A program made the translations under genes and the position numbers. Source: Ensifer adhaerens (lineage in GTDB: Bacteria > Pseudomonadota > Alphaproteobacteria > Rhizobiales > Rhizobiaceae). Taken from it: 48,532 bases of DNA. The stretch is taken from the NCBI GenBank assembly GCA_900215285.1, contig OCMG01000006.1, forward strand, positions 1-48,532, given 5' to 3'. The notes under the pieces were generated by a model, which worked only from the letters and a program-made list of their open reading frames with translations, did no database searches and was not told the DNA's origin. Position 1 is the first letter of the stretch. Every line of letters starts with the position of its first letter. Positions 34,475 to 43,703 of this stretch are shown piece by piece.

Positions 34475-36295
34475 TTGATAAACCCTGAAACAAGACCGCC
34501 GCATCGCCAACATGATTTCACAGGTGGACTTGCCCGGCGGGAAGCCGGTGACTTCACAACGGACAAGCGCGTTCTTCTGTTGATCGGCATGGCGATCATC
34601 GTCGGTACAGGAGGAGCGTTGGCTGCGTGGGTGCTCGTCAATCTGATCGCACTTGTGACAAACATCGTCTGGTTCGGGCACTTCAACACCGAGCCATCAT
34701 CCCTGGCAAATGCCCCACGGTCGCTCTGGATGGTGGCAACGCCTGCGGTCGGTGGGCTGATCATCGGTTTGATGGCGCGCTTTGGTTCCGAGAAGATCCG
34801 CGGTCACGGTATTCCCGAAGCGATAGAGGCCATCCTGATCGGAGGCAGCCGCATGTCGCCCAAAGTTGCGCTGCTAAAGCCGCTCTCCTCAGCGATTTCG
34901 ATCGGAACTGGCGGACCGTTCGGCGCTGAGGGCCCAATCATCATGACAGGTGGCGCTATCGGTTCTTTATTTGCCCAATTCTTCCATATGAGTGCGGCTG
35001 AACGTAAGACGCTACTGGTCGCTGGTGCCGCAGCCGGCATGACGGCAATTTTCGGCTCGCCTATTGCCGCTTTGATGCTCGCGGTTGAATTGCTGTTGTT
35101 TGAATGGAAACCGCGAAGCTTCATTCCGGTGGCCGTCGCGGCATGCGTCGCAATCTGCTGGCGGCCATTCCTTTTTGATCCAGGTCCACTTTTTCCAACG
35201 AATTTCCAGGCCCATCTTCCCTGGTGGGGCATATTCCTGTGTGCGGCGATGGGCATCATTTCGGGCCTTCAGTCCGGCGTGTTGACGACGCTGCTCTACA
35301 AGATCGAGGATGCCTTCGAAAAACTTCCAATTCATTGGATGTGGTGGCCAGCTATCGGCGGCTTGATCGTTGGATTGGGTGGCCTCCTGGAACCGCGTGC
35401 GCTTGGCGTCGGCTACGACATCATCTCAGATCTTCTCTCCAACCATATCGCTGCGAAGGCCGTCCTTGCTATCCTTCTTGTCAAGGCAACAATCTGGCTG
35501 GTCGCGTTGTCATCTGGAACTTCCGGTGGTGTCCTTGCACCACTTCTCATTCTGGGTGGCGCTCTCGGCTGGCTGGTTGGCCTTGTCTTTCCCGGAGATC
35601 CAGGTTTTTGGGCGCTCCTCGGTATGGCAGCGATGATGGGTGGGACCATGCGGGCGCCTTTGACCGGGACATTCTTCGCGGTCGAGATTACGGGAGACAT
35701 CAGCGCTCTCGTGCCCTTGCTTGCTGCCACGGTCACCGCCTATGCCGTAACCGTTCTTCTGCTTCGTCGCTCGATTCTTACCGAAAAGATTGCTCGCCGC
35801 GGCCAGCACATCACGCGCGAATATGGGATCGACCCTTTTGAATTCACACGCGCTGCTGACATCATGGTTCGTAAGGTCGATACCTTGCCTGCCTCCATGA
35901 CCATCGGAGCAGCCTGCAACTTCCTCTCCTCCGAGGAGAAAACGCATCGGATCTATCCGGTCGTCGAAGCTGACGGGGCATTGGTCGGCGTCGTGTCTCG
36001 GGCCGATGCACTTCGCTGGCAGGGAGACAAGGAGCTTGCGGATCAAACTCTGGCAGACCGGGTTTCCGACGGGTCAATTCCAGTGGGCCACACCGATGAT
36101 ACGGTTGCCTTCATCGCAGACCTTATGCTCGCCGCGGAAACTGGTCGTATTCCGATCGTCGATCTGGCTTCTGGCAAGCTAGTGGGCCTGATCGCGCGTA
36201 AAGATCTGTTGCGTCTGAGAAGCGCGCTTCAATCCTCGGAACTGGAGCGCCGTCCTTATTTTGGATCCGTGCCGCCGGCGCAGAATCCCACTTAG
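34475..36295 (+). CDS. ClC-family chloride channel/transporter with CBS domains
   Basis: This 606-aa membrane protein has the ClC core (about residues 30-430). The signature regions are GHGIPE (110-115), GPFGAEGP (147-154, with the gating glutamate E152 kept, as in H+/Cl- exchangers) and SGGVLAPLLILGG (about 348-360). Two CBS domains form the C-terminus (about 460-585). It would move chloride or similar anions and may protect against acid or other anion stress. The start is a TTG with GGAG 8 bases upstream. A MarR gene is divergent from it. Confidence 0.92.
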   Translation: MINPETRPPHRQHDFTGGLARREAGDFTTDKRVLLLIGMAIIVGTGGALAAWVLVNLIALVTNIVWFGHFNTEPSSLANAPRSLWMVATPAVGGLIIGLMARFGSEKIRGHGIPEAIEAILIGGSRMSPKVALLKPLSSAISIGTGGPFGAEGPIIMTGGAIGSLFAQFFHMSAAERKTLLVAGAAAGMTAIFGSPIAALMLAVELLLFEWKPRSFIPVAVAACVAICWRPFLFDPGPLFPTNFQAHLPWWGIFLCAAMGIISGLQSGVLTTLLYKIEDAFEKLPIHWMWWPAIGGLIVGLGGLLEPRALGVGYDIISDLLSNHIAAKAVLAILLVKATIWLVALSSGTSGGVLAPLLILGGALGWLVGLVFPGDPGFWALLGMAAMMGGTMRAPLTGTFFAVEITGDISALVPLLAATVTAYAVTVLLLRRSILTEKIARRGQHITREYGIDPFEFTRAADIMVRKVDTLPASMTIGAACNFLSSEEKTHRIYPVVEADGALVGVVSRADALRWQGDKELADQTLADRVSDGSIPVGHTDDTVAFIADLMLAAETGRIPIVDLASGKLVGLIARKDLLRLRSALQSSELERRPYFGSVPPAQNPT

Positions 36296-36365
36296 GATTT
36301 CGGCCGGTGTTGAAATCTTGGCTGATTGGAGATTTTTCCGCTGCGCTGTTTCGAGCAAGGAAGCT

Positions 36366-36537
36366 CACATCCGGCAGTGACGACGGTATTGCTCTGTCGA
36401 CGATTAGTGCGCGAACGCGGCATCGTTCTCACATCAACGACGAAATCAACGCGGGACTCTCGGAGCAGATCGACGAATTCGGCAATCGTCATTGTGGAGT
36501 GGCCGATGGTGAAAAAGGTATTCGTATCAACCTCCAT
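36366..36537 (-). pseudogene. DUF488 gene remnant
   Basis: On the minus strand ATG 36537 opens FTIGHSTMTIAEFVDLL...VDFVVDVRTMPRSRTN, the conserved N-terminus of DUF488 proteins (normally about 110-180 aa). After the RTN the frame is lost and continues one base further as VDRAIPSSLPDVS, as if a few bases coding for the usual P-x-F-N were deleted. The rest of the family sequence is absent. It lies between ClC and the DUF2945 gene. Confidence 0.7.
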
Positions 36538-36678
36538 GAATGGAATGCTCCTCCGCACGAACAGCAGCAATCCCAGAAACTAGGCGTTTTCATCGCAAAT
36601 CAAAAGCGCGCTGTTTGCAATGAGCGCTGTCTTAAGTCAGGCTTTCGGCGCATGGTGGAGGCCACAAGAGGAACAGAA

Positions 36679-36894
36679 ATGGCGAGAAAGTTCGAGATCG
36701 GCGATCAGGTAAGCTGGAATTCGGAAGCCGGCCATGTCAGCGGGACCATCATTCGCGTACATACCGCCGAGTTCAAGATCAAAGAGCATACTCGCCATGC
36801 GAGTGTAGAAAAGCCGCAGTATGAGATCAAGAGCAGCGAAACCGAGCACATCGCTTTCCACAAAGGATCGGCGCTCACCCTATTACGCGACTGA
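36679..36894 (+). CDS. DUF2945 (HVA1-like TUDOR) small protein
   Basis: This 71-aa protein beginning MARKFEIGDQVSWNSEAGHVSG matches the DUF2945/hypervirulence-associated TUDOR family of 60-75 aa, with an SH3-like beta barrel. Typical features are GDQVSWN near the start, SGTIIRVHT and a closing HKGSALTLL. Function is unknown; such genes cluster with stress genes. GAGG lies 7 bases before the ATG. Confidence 0.88.
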   Translation: MARKFEIGDQVSWNSEAGHVSGTIIRVHTAEFKIKEHTRHASVEKPQYEIKSSETEHIAFHKGSALTLLRD

Positions 36895-36933
36895 CGCTGC
36901 GCCGGGCGCGATCGAAACGAAAGCGACGGTCTG

Positions 36934-38667
36934 ATGCCTGAGGAAATTCCACCGACGTCACCAGAGCCACTACGCGCCAGTCTCAGTAATGCAGACGATC
37001 GCATTCGTCTCGATCACTGGATGCCACCGCAACAAGGAATTTTTCCACGAATACGGCTGGGAAGCCGATGGATCAATACGCTGTGGGCGCTCCCCATCGG
37101 CGCTGCGGCGCTGCTCTGCCTGATCGCACTGTCGCAGAGCCTGCGTGAACTTCCAGGCGTGGTCGCCTTTATTCAGCGCCATCCAGGCATTGCACAATCG
37201 GAGCCATCGGTGGATTCAGGCTTCCCATGGTGGCTGCAACTCCAGCATTTCCTGAACATGTTTTTCATGTTGTTCATCATGCGGTCAGGTCTTCAGGTCC
37301 TGGCAGATCATCCGCGGCTCTATTGGGGACGTGACTGCACACCGGGGAGCGATTGGTTCCGGTTTCAGGTGCCTGTGCCGAAGGGCCGTATCTGGACCGC
37401 AAAAGACGATTCCGTCACCCTGCCGACGTGGCTCGGCATTCCTGGCCTGCGCCATACACTCGGGCTTTCGCGTTGGTGGCACTTTTCGGTCAACCTCCTA
37501 TGGTTGATCAACGGCATCGCGTTTTACGCCCTGCTGTTTTCCACTGACCAGTGGCGTAGGCTCATCCCCCTGACCTGGGAGGTCGTTCCAGCAACGCTTT
37601 CAACAGCGATCCAATATGCGTCGCTAAATTTCCCGGTCGATGAAGGCTGGACCCGCTACAATGGCCTGCAGCAACTCAGCTACTTCGTGACGGTGTTCAT
37701 AGCGGCGCCCGTCTCAATCGTCACCGGCTTGATGCAAAGCCCGGCAATCTCCAATGCTCTCGGATGGTTCGGTAGAGTATTCAATCGTCAAGCAATGCGG
37801 TCGGTCCATTTCATATCATTTGCGTGGTTCGTTGGCTTCATTCTGGCGCACGGTGCGATGGTTCTCGTCACCGGCATCCGCCAGAACACCAATCACATGT
37901 TCGGCGGTGTCAACGACGCCTCTTGGACGGGATTTCCCTTGTTTCTGCTCGCCATGGCCATTCTGGTCGCGGCGTGGCTCATCGTCTCACCTTTCACAAT
38001 TCGTTATGCGCGTCTCGTGCAGCGCGCGGGGGCATTCATGATCGGCTGGCTGATGGGGCTGGCCGAAGGCTGGGATGCGCGTTCGCAGCTCACAAAAAAG
38101 GACATTTCTCCCTACTTCTGGCCAAATGGCACGATGCCAAACTCGAAGGAATTCGAAGATCTGGTGACCGAAAACTTCGAGAGTTACAGGCTTCGGATCA
38201 GCGGTCTCGTCGACGCACCACAAGAACTCTCCCTGGCCGATCTCAAGGCTATGGCAAAGCAGGAGCAGATCACCACGCATTTCTGTATCCAGGGATGGTC
38301 AGGCGTAGCAGAATGGGGCGGTGTTCCCATGCGTCACATTCTCGACCTGGTAAAGCCTATGCCTCACGCGCGATACGTGGTCTTTTATTCACTGGCGGAC
38401 GGCGCCGACGGTGGGCGTTATTACGATGTCCACAGCATTGAGAACATGCGTCATGAATTGACGATCCTTGCGTATGAGATGAATAGCCAGCCTGTCAGCG
38501 TCCTGCACGGCGCACCACTGCGCTTGCGTTGCGAGAACGAGTTGGGCTTTAAAATGGTGAAATGGATCGCCGCGATCGAATTCGTAAACGATTTCGCCGA
38601 TCTCGGCGCTGGCCAGGGCGGCTACAACGAGGACCACGAATTCTACGGCTACCGGATGCCGATCTGA
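36934..38667 (+). CDS. Cytochrome b561-like/sulfite-oxidase-like molybdopterin fusion protein
   Basis: This 577-aa protein fuses an N-terminal b561-type membrane domain (about residues 45-370, with around five helices and histidines in SRWWHFSVNLLW and MRSVHFISFAWFVGFILAH) to a C-terminal oxidoreductase molybdopterin domain (about 405-577). There Cys451 in HFCIQGWSG is the probable molybdenum ligand, as in the YedY/sulfite-oxidase family. It could pass electrons between quinones and a cytoplasmic or periplasmic oxyanion or sulfoxide substrate. A fusion is less usual than separate MsrP and MsrQ subunits. Its stop lies 16 bases from the convergent DUF6118 gene. Confidence 0.88.
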   Translation: MPEEIPPTSPEPLRASLSNADDRIRLDHWMPPQQGIFPRIRLGSRWINTLWALPIGAAALLCLIALSQSLRELPGVVAFIQRHPGIAQSEPSVDSGFPWWLQLQHFLNMFFMLFIMRSGLQVLADHPRLYWGRDCTPGSDWFRFQVPVPKGRIWTAKDDSVTLPTWLGIPGLRHTLGLSRWWHFSVNLLWLINGIAFYALLFSTDQWRRLIPLTWEVVPATLSTAIQYASLNFPVDEGWTRYNGLQQLSYFVTVFIAAPVSIVTGLMQSPAISNALGWFGRVFNRQAMRSVHFISFAWFVGFILAHGAMVLVTGIRQNTNHMFGGVNDASWTGFPLFLLAMAILVAAWLIVSPFTIRYARLVQRAGAFMIGWLMGLAEGWDARSQLTKKDISPYFWPNGTMPNSKEFEDLVTENFESYRLRISGLVDAPQELSLADLKAMAKQEQITTHFCIQGWSGVAEWGGVPMRHILDLVKPMPHARYVVFYSLADGADGGRYYDVHSIENMRHELTILAYEMNSQPVSVLHGAPLRLRCENELGFKMVKWIAAIEFVNDFADLGAGQGGYNEDHEFYGYRMPI

Positions 38668-38683
38668 TCGCCTTTAGAAGAAT

Positions 38684-39436
38684 CTACTTTTCAGGCGCTG
38701 CCACGGTGATCGTGCATTTCTGATCCTTACCAGCCTTGGCTGCGGCCTCACGGCATGCCGCCACCTCGGTCTTGTTCGTCTCGACGAGCTGATCAGCCGA
38801 CAATACCCGGTACCAGCTCTCCGGACTGTCGAATGCCATAAGGTCCATGCCAGCGCGCCATGGCGATTTCGCCATGATAAAGCTGGCAACGCGCGGCGCG
38901 GCAGAGAACGGCAACAGGCTCGGCAGAAAAAGGGTCGCGAGAATGCCGGCGAAGCCACTGGCTAAACTGATAACCCAAAGCCAATGGTTTTGTCTCCGTC
39001 GCTCGCGGGCGCTTGCCATTTGTCCCGCCATCTCGCGCGCCACCCGCTGGAAATCCCTGCTCTCGTTATGGAACTGCTGAGCTGCCTTCTTCACCAAGCT
39101 CTCACCGCTGCGCTCAATCGCGCGCGCATGATGCTCAGGACCGTTTTTCAGAAGAGGGGACTTTTCGACCGCGTGTAGACGCTCTGCGACCTGCGCAAAA
39201 CTTTGGACGAGCTGCGCAAGATCGGCGCTATAGTCGATCGGTTGCTGAAGCTTCTCCTGGCCATCCAGCGCGGCTTCCACGCCCTTGCGGATCGTTGTCA
39301 TTTCGTGGACCAGATCGCCGGCCAGATCCTCGACAGTCTGGCGCAGCTCCTCAAACGCCTGCGCCGGATCGCTGCCCTCGTCCTCCTGGTTGTCGATAAT
39401 ACCCCGCTCGAGTAGCTCTTTATCGTCATCCGTCAT
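38684..39436 (-). CDS. DUF6118-like membrane protein, complete copy
   Basis: This 250-aa protein has an acidic, coiled-coil-prone N-terminal half (residues about 20-145: AFEELRQTVEDLAGDL, AQVAERLHAVEK), one membrane helix (about 152-177: HWLWVISLASGFAGILATLF) and a C-terminal part with two cysteines in VAACREAAAKAGKDQKC. It matches the DUF6118-type protein usually found downstream of traA on rhizobial plasmids. It starts 8 bases after the traA stop with AGGAG upstream, so it probably helps mobilisation. The exact role is unknown. Confidence 0.82.
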   Translation of the reverse strand: MTDDDKELLERGIIDNQEDEGSDPAQAFEELRQTVEDLAGDLVHEMTTIRKGVEAALDGQEKLQQPIDYSADLAQLVQSFAQVAERLHAVEKSPLLKNGPEHHARAIERSGESLVKKAAQQFHNESRDFQRVAREMAGQMASARERRRQNHWLWVISLASGFAGILATLFLPSLLPFSAAPRVASFIMAKSPWRAGMDLMAFDSPESWYRVLSADQLVETNKTEVAACREAAAKAGKDQKCTITVAAPEK

Positions 39437-39444
39437 GCATGCTC

Positions 39445-42400
39445 CTATCGTTCAAGCCCTTGGCTGCGCCCACGCGAAATTTGCTGTTCCATTGCGCGAG
39501 CGACGTTCTGTTCCTGTCTGACATGGCTGATGCCGATTTCCTTGGACCGGCTGCGAACGATGGATTCCACCTGTGGATCCCGCTCGATCACGTCGGCGAC
39601 CTTCCTCATCTGTCCCTCGACCTTGCCGCGCGCCTCGTCATGCTGCCAGCCCTGAAGGTTCTGGCGCTCGGCCTGTAGCTTCTGCCATGTGTTGATGAGC
39701 CGATCGGCCCTGACGTTCGGATCGGCTTGCAAAGCCCGCTCCCGGTCCATGCCTGCCACAAGCTGGCCAACGCGCTCCCGGCCGGAGAGCTGGTGCATGG
39801 CCTGTTCGGTCTGTGGATCGTTCCGCATGGCAGAAACCATCAGGTTAGGCGATCCTGGCCGCTGCTGATCGAGCTGTTGACCGGCCTGCTGCAATTCCGA
39901 TTTCTGACCCTCCAAAACCGGCAAGCCTTCGCGGTCCATTTTTGCAGCCGCACTCCATGCACGAGCGAAACGATCAACAGACTGCTCGAACCCGGACATT
40001 GGCCGCAAGCGGTCCGATTGGCGCTCCTGATCCTGTTTTTCTGGTACGGGCGATATCCGCAGGCTTCCGTCCTTCGACCGCTGTTGCGAAAGCGAGAGAG
40101 AGCCGCGCTCGCCAGCGCGGAGCTTCAGCCCATCGAACATGCCGCGCCGCTGCGTCTCGACCTTCTGTGGCGGTTCCTGACCCTTTTCGGATCTGGCCGG
40201 CGTCTGAGATTTGTCGCCCGCTGCCCCGCGCGAAAGTTTCAGACCATCGAAGGCGCTGCGTCGCTTTGCCTGCTGGCGGTTGTCGCTACGATCAGAGCCG
40301 GGATCCTCGCGACCGCGAACAGGACCGACCTGCAATCGAAGTCGCTCGTCATGAACGCCTGTTTCGACTGCATCCCGGTCCTGTTGCTCCCGTGCGGGAT
40401 GGGCCGCAGGGGAGCGTTGATCCTGCCGCTGCATTGCAGCACGATCAACCTCGATTTCGCTGCGAATGCCGATTTGCTCGGCGATGCCTCGCCGCCCGGC
40501 GAAGTCCTTGGTGTAGTCGAGTGTGGTTTCCTTGACCCCGGAGCGGCCGAGCCGATCTCCCAGCGCCTTGAAGGCCAGTTCGTCGGCGCCATGCACTTTC
40601 CATGAATTTCGCTCGGCTGTCTTGCCGTTCGGAAGTTGCACGGTTTCAGATCCGGCATGTCCAAGCCCGATCTTCGCGCCGATCTCCTGAGCCGCGTCCT
40701 TCATCGCCCGTTCGAGATCCACGCCCCAAGTCGTGTGCCTCTGACCCTTGTCGTTTTCCAGCGTCACGAAATAGCTGTCGCGGTTGGCAGCCCTGTGCTC
40801 GTACGGCGCAACGCCATGTTCCACGAGCTTGCCTGCCTTGCGATCGTTGAACTCGTCTTTCGCCACATAAAGCTGCACGCCGTCGCGATGACGGGTCATG
40901 GCGACATAGGTCAGATGCCGGTCCATGGTCTGCGATGCCATCACGAGGGCGCGATCAACCGTCGCTCCTTGGGTCTTGTGAATGGTGGTCGCATAGCCAT
41001 GGTCAAAGGACTGGTAAGTTTTCGTGGGTATGGTGACAATGCGGTCATTGTTCCGACCGCGACCAGCACCACCATCGAGCTGAACTTGTATTGCGTCCGG
41101 CTCGACGGTCTGCACTGTTCCCAACATCCCGTTCTTGACGCCAAGATCACGATCGTTCTCCAGAAACACGAGACGGTCGCCAGGCGCAAAAGCACGGCGG
41201 CCGTCATTGGTCTGGAACGAGACCTCGCCACCTTCCTCGCCGCGTCCCAGCCGTTGGCTGTCCTGCAGGGCCGATCGGATATCGGCATTGATGGCGCGAA
41301 CATCAGCACGACGATGGGCCATGGCGACACGGGTGCCATCCGGACGCTGTTCGCGGTCGGCAAGATAGTCCCGCACGATCTCGCCACGCGCGCCCTCGCC
41401 CGTTTCGCTGAACCGGATATCGCCACTCTGCCGATAGGCGGCCAAGCCGTCGGCGGTTTTATGGGTGGCGAACGAAACCGACGCCTCTCGCTGCCAGTCC
41501 ACGCGCTGGCGGCGGATTTCGGAAAGTTCGGCATGGCCGATCTGCTCGGCGATGGCGCGGAACGGCGCGCCGGCTCCGATCGCCTGCAGCTGCTCGTGAT
41601 CGCCAACGAGAACGATTTTCGCACCGGACTTTTCGGCTTCACCGACGAACCGGGCAAGCTGGCGGCTTCCGACCATGCCCGCCTCGTCGATGACGAAGAC
41701 GTCGCCGCGGCCGAGCTGGTGACGATCGTTCTGCCAGCCCATTTCCCATGATGCCAAGGTGCGAGACGCGATACCGGAAGACTCCTCCAGACCCTCGGCC
41801 GCCTTGCCTGACAAAGCCGCGCCATGAACCTGATAGCCCTGCGCCTCCCAAGCCTCGCGAGCGGCCGCCAGCATGGTGGATTTTCCAGCGCCGGCATAAC
41901 CAACCACGGCGGCGATCCGCTCCGGCCCGGTGATATGTTCGATCGCCGCCCGCTGCTCATCGGAAAGCCGCGCCGCGCCGATGCGCCGATCGCGCTCGCC
42001 ACTGTCCAGTTCGCCCCGCTCGACCTTGCCAGCGGTGTCGCTCGAAACGCTCGACCGAATAGCAGCATCTTGGCGGCCGATTGCCCGTTCTACCAGCCGG
42101 CGATCGACGCCATGGTTTTGCGCCTGGTGCAGTCGCTCGGCGGAATTCGCCATGCTGGATTCGAGATCCACCATCTCGCGCGTCGAATAGCGCGCAAGCT
42201 CGATCTCACCTGTCGTCGCATCCGCACGTTCTGCCTGAAGCTCGACCAGTGCCGGTGACGACATTACGGTGGCGAAGGCATTCTGGAACGCCTGTGCATC
42301 GTCGTTGATGTAGCGATGCAAGGTGCGCGCGATATCGTGCCGATCAAACACGCTCTTTTCGCCGGTGATGATTGCCAAAACCTGTTCCGGCTTCTCCCGG

Positions 42401-43152
42401 ATCAGGTCGGCGTTGCGCTTCGCCGCATCCTCATCCAGCCGTGCCCGCGAGACGTCAAGACCGCGCCGCTCCATCTGCGTCGCATGAACGCCAGCATGTT
42501 CGGTCGGCTCAATCTCCAGTCCGCGCTCGGCATGACTACGATGATCGACGCGAATATCGAGACCGGCACGTGCAAGATGTGAATTGGTCATCTGCTCGAA
42601 GGATTGTCTGATATCGCGAAGCTGCATATGCGAGGTCGGCAAGTCGTTTTTCAGGAGCCACTTGTTCTCCCGCTCAATGAAGGTTTTCTCGCCCAGCCCC
42701 TCCTCGTTCACCTGCCGCGTCGTCATCAAAAGATGTGCGTGGTGGTTTCTAACGTCGCTCGCATCATGCGGCCGGTGGATGGCGAAATCCACCCCCGCGC
42801 CGTAGCGGTTCGCCAGGTCCTGGGCGAACTCCCGCGTCAGCTCCAGGCGCTGCTCGGCCGTCAGCTCATGCGGCAATGCGATTTCAAATTCACGGGCGAC
42901 ACGCGCGTCTTTCCGGCTTTCGGCGAATTCCGCCGCATTCCAAAGCTTCTCGCGGCTCTTCGCCCATTCCGCGCTAACGCCATCAGGAAGCACGATTTCC
43001 GCATGCTCCACACCCTCCTTGCGGGTGAAGTCATGCGTGATGCCATCGCGTTCGTTCGTCAGGCGCTCGCCGGCACGATAGGCCGCCGAGGCAACGGCGC
43101 TTCTGCCGCTGGCCCGCGTTACCGGCTTCATGCTTGCGTGATAGATCGCCAA
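39445..43152 (-). CDS. traA: TraA: MobQ relaxase fused to a helicase, intact copy
   Basis: This 1235-aa protein combines an N-terminal MobA/MobL-type relaxase (about residues 1-230) with a RecD/TraI-like helicase (about 395-760). Visible are the candidate catalytic Tyr25 in AAYRAG, the metal-binding NHHAHLL (136-142), Walker A GYAGAGKS (418-425), Walker B IDEAGM (488-493) and a late YATTIHKTQGATVD segment. The C-terminal third holds two copies of an FDGLKL motif. It nicks oriT and unwinds the strand for transfer. The TTG at 43152 gives MAIYHASMKPVTR, the family N-terminus, with AGGA 10 bases upstream; an upstream extension in frame is unlikely. Confidence 0.93.
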   Translation of the reverse strand: MAIYHASMKPVTRASGRSAVASAAYRAGERLTNERDGITHDFTRKEGVEHAEIVLPDGVSAEWAKSREKLWNAAEFAESRKDARVAREFEIALPHELTAEQRLELTREFAQDLANRYGAGVDFAIHRPHDASDVRNHHAHLLMTTRQVNEEGLGEKTFIERENKWLLKNDLPTSHMQLRDIRQSFEQMTNSHLARAGLDIRVDHRSHAERGLEIEPTEHAGVHATQMERRGLDVSRARLDEDAAKRNADLIREKPEQVLAIITGEKSVFDRHDIARTLHRYINDDAQAFQNAFATVMSSPALVELQAERADATTGEIELARYSTREMVDLESSMANSAERLHQAQNHGVDRRLVERAIGRQDAAIRSSVSSDTAGKVERGELDSGERDRRIGAARLSDEQRAAIEHITGPERIAAVVGYAGAGKSTMLAAAREAWEAQGYQVHGAALSGKAAEGLEESSGIASRTLASWEMGWQNDRHQLGRGDVFVIDEAGMVGSRQLARFVGEAEKSGAKIVLVGDHEQLQAIGAGAPFRAIAEQIGHAELSEIRRQRVDWQREASVSFATHKTADGLAAYRQSGDIRFSETGEGARGEIVRDYLADREQRPDGTRVAMAHRRADVRAINADIRSALQDSQRLGRGEEGGEVSFQTNDGRRAFAPGDRLVFLENDRDLGVKNGMLGTVQTVEPDAIQVQLDGGAGRGRNNDRIVTIPTKTYQSFDHGYATTIHKTQGATVDRALVMASQTMDRHLTYVAMTRHRDGVQLYVAKDEFNDRKAGKLVEHGVAPYEHRAANRDSYFVTLENDKGQRHTTWGVDLERAMKDAAQEIGAKIGLGHAGSETVQLPNGKTAERNSWKVHGADELAFKALGDRLGRSGVKETTLDYTKDFAGRRGIAEQIGIRSEIEVDRAAMQRQDQRSPAAHPAREQQDRDAVETGVHDERLRLQVGPVRGREDPGSDRSDNRQQAKRRSAFDGLKLSRGAAGDKSQTPARSEKGQEPPQKVETQRRGMFDGLKLRAGERGSLSLSQQRSKDGSLRISPVPEKQDQERQSDRLRPMSGFEQSVDRFARAWSAAAKMDREGLPVLEGQKSELQQAGQQLDQQRPGSPNLMVSAMRNDPQTEQAMHQLSGRERVGQLVAGMDRERALQADPNVRADRLINTWQKLQAERQNLQGWQHDEARGKVEGQMRKVADVIERDPQVESIVRSRSKEIGISHVRQEQNVARAMEQQISRGRSQGLER

Positions 43153-43191
43153 ACGCCGTCTGTCCTTTCCCGATCTACGATCGGCGCATCT

Positions 43192-43221
43192 GAGTTGCGC
43201 AGCAACTCGAAAGTGCGCCCT
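43192..43221 (+). other. oriT: Origin of transfer (oriT), copy 2
   Basis: The copy of 4303-4332: hairpin GAGTTGC-GCA-GCAACTC (43192-43208) and nick-region sequence AAGTGCGCCCT (43211-43221), identical to copy 1. Confidence 0.8.
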
Positions 43222-43415
43222 TCGCAATTCGCTCGCTACGCTCTCGAATGCCTCGGTGTGGCGCTCGCGGAACCGTCGAGATTGAATCTGATCGTGCATT
43301 TGCAGCATACGTCGGGGAAAAATTCAATCAGAAGAACGTGAATTGCGATCCGTAAGCTGGAAAAACACACGCTATGAGATAGGATCGATCAAGTTGATAC
43401 GGAGGGATTGACGAT

Positions 43416-43703
43416 ATGGCCCGAAAGTCTATTGAAGAACGCCTTGCCCAGCTGGAGGCGCAAAAGAAGACGCTCAAAGCCAGGCTCGGCAAAGAAGAAC
43501 GCGCTAAGGATACACGCCGCAAAGTTCTACTCGGCGCGCTCGTTATGCATCGCCTCGAAACCGGCAAGGATGAGTTTTCGCGTGGTTTGAGCGACTGGCT
43601 ACGCCGTGAGCTGCCAGGGTTTCTGACGCGCGACAATGACAAGGAGATTTTTCACGATCTCCTGAAACCAAAGGCGGCAGGTGGCAGTGAGGCCAGCTCA
43701 TGA
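43416..43703 (+). CDS. traD: TraD-like accessory protein (copy 2)
   Basis: Identical duplicate of 4527-4814; see that entry. It overlaps traG by ATGA. Confidence 0.82.
   Translation: MARKSIEERLAQLEAQKKTLKARLGKEERAKDTRRKVLLGALVMHRLETGKDEFSRGLSDWLRRELPGFLTRDNDKEIFHDLLKPKAAGGSEASS

Noticed and set aside
36307..36678. N-terminal extension of the DUF2945 protein by 124 residues
   Set aside because: The extension is not family-like and overlaps the DUF488 remnant. The ATG at 36679 has a good ribosome-binding site and family length.
40636..41751. Long plus-strand open frame of 371 codons inside traA
   Set aside because: It is the antisense shadow of the intact 1235-aa relaxase, a common effect in GC-rich genes. 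No ribosome-binding site or recognisable protein.
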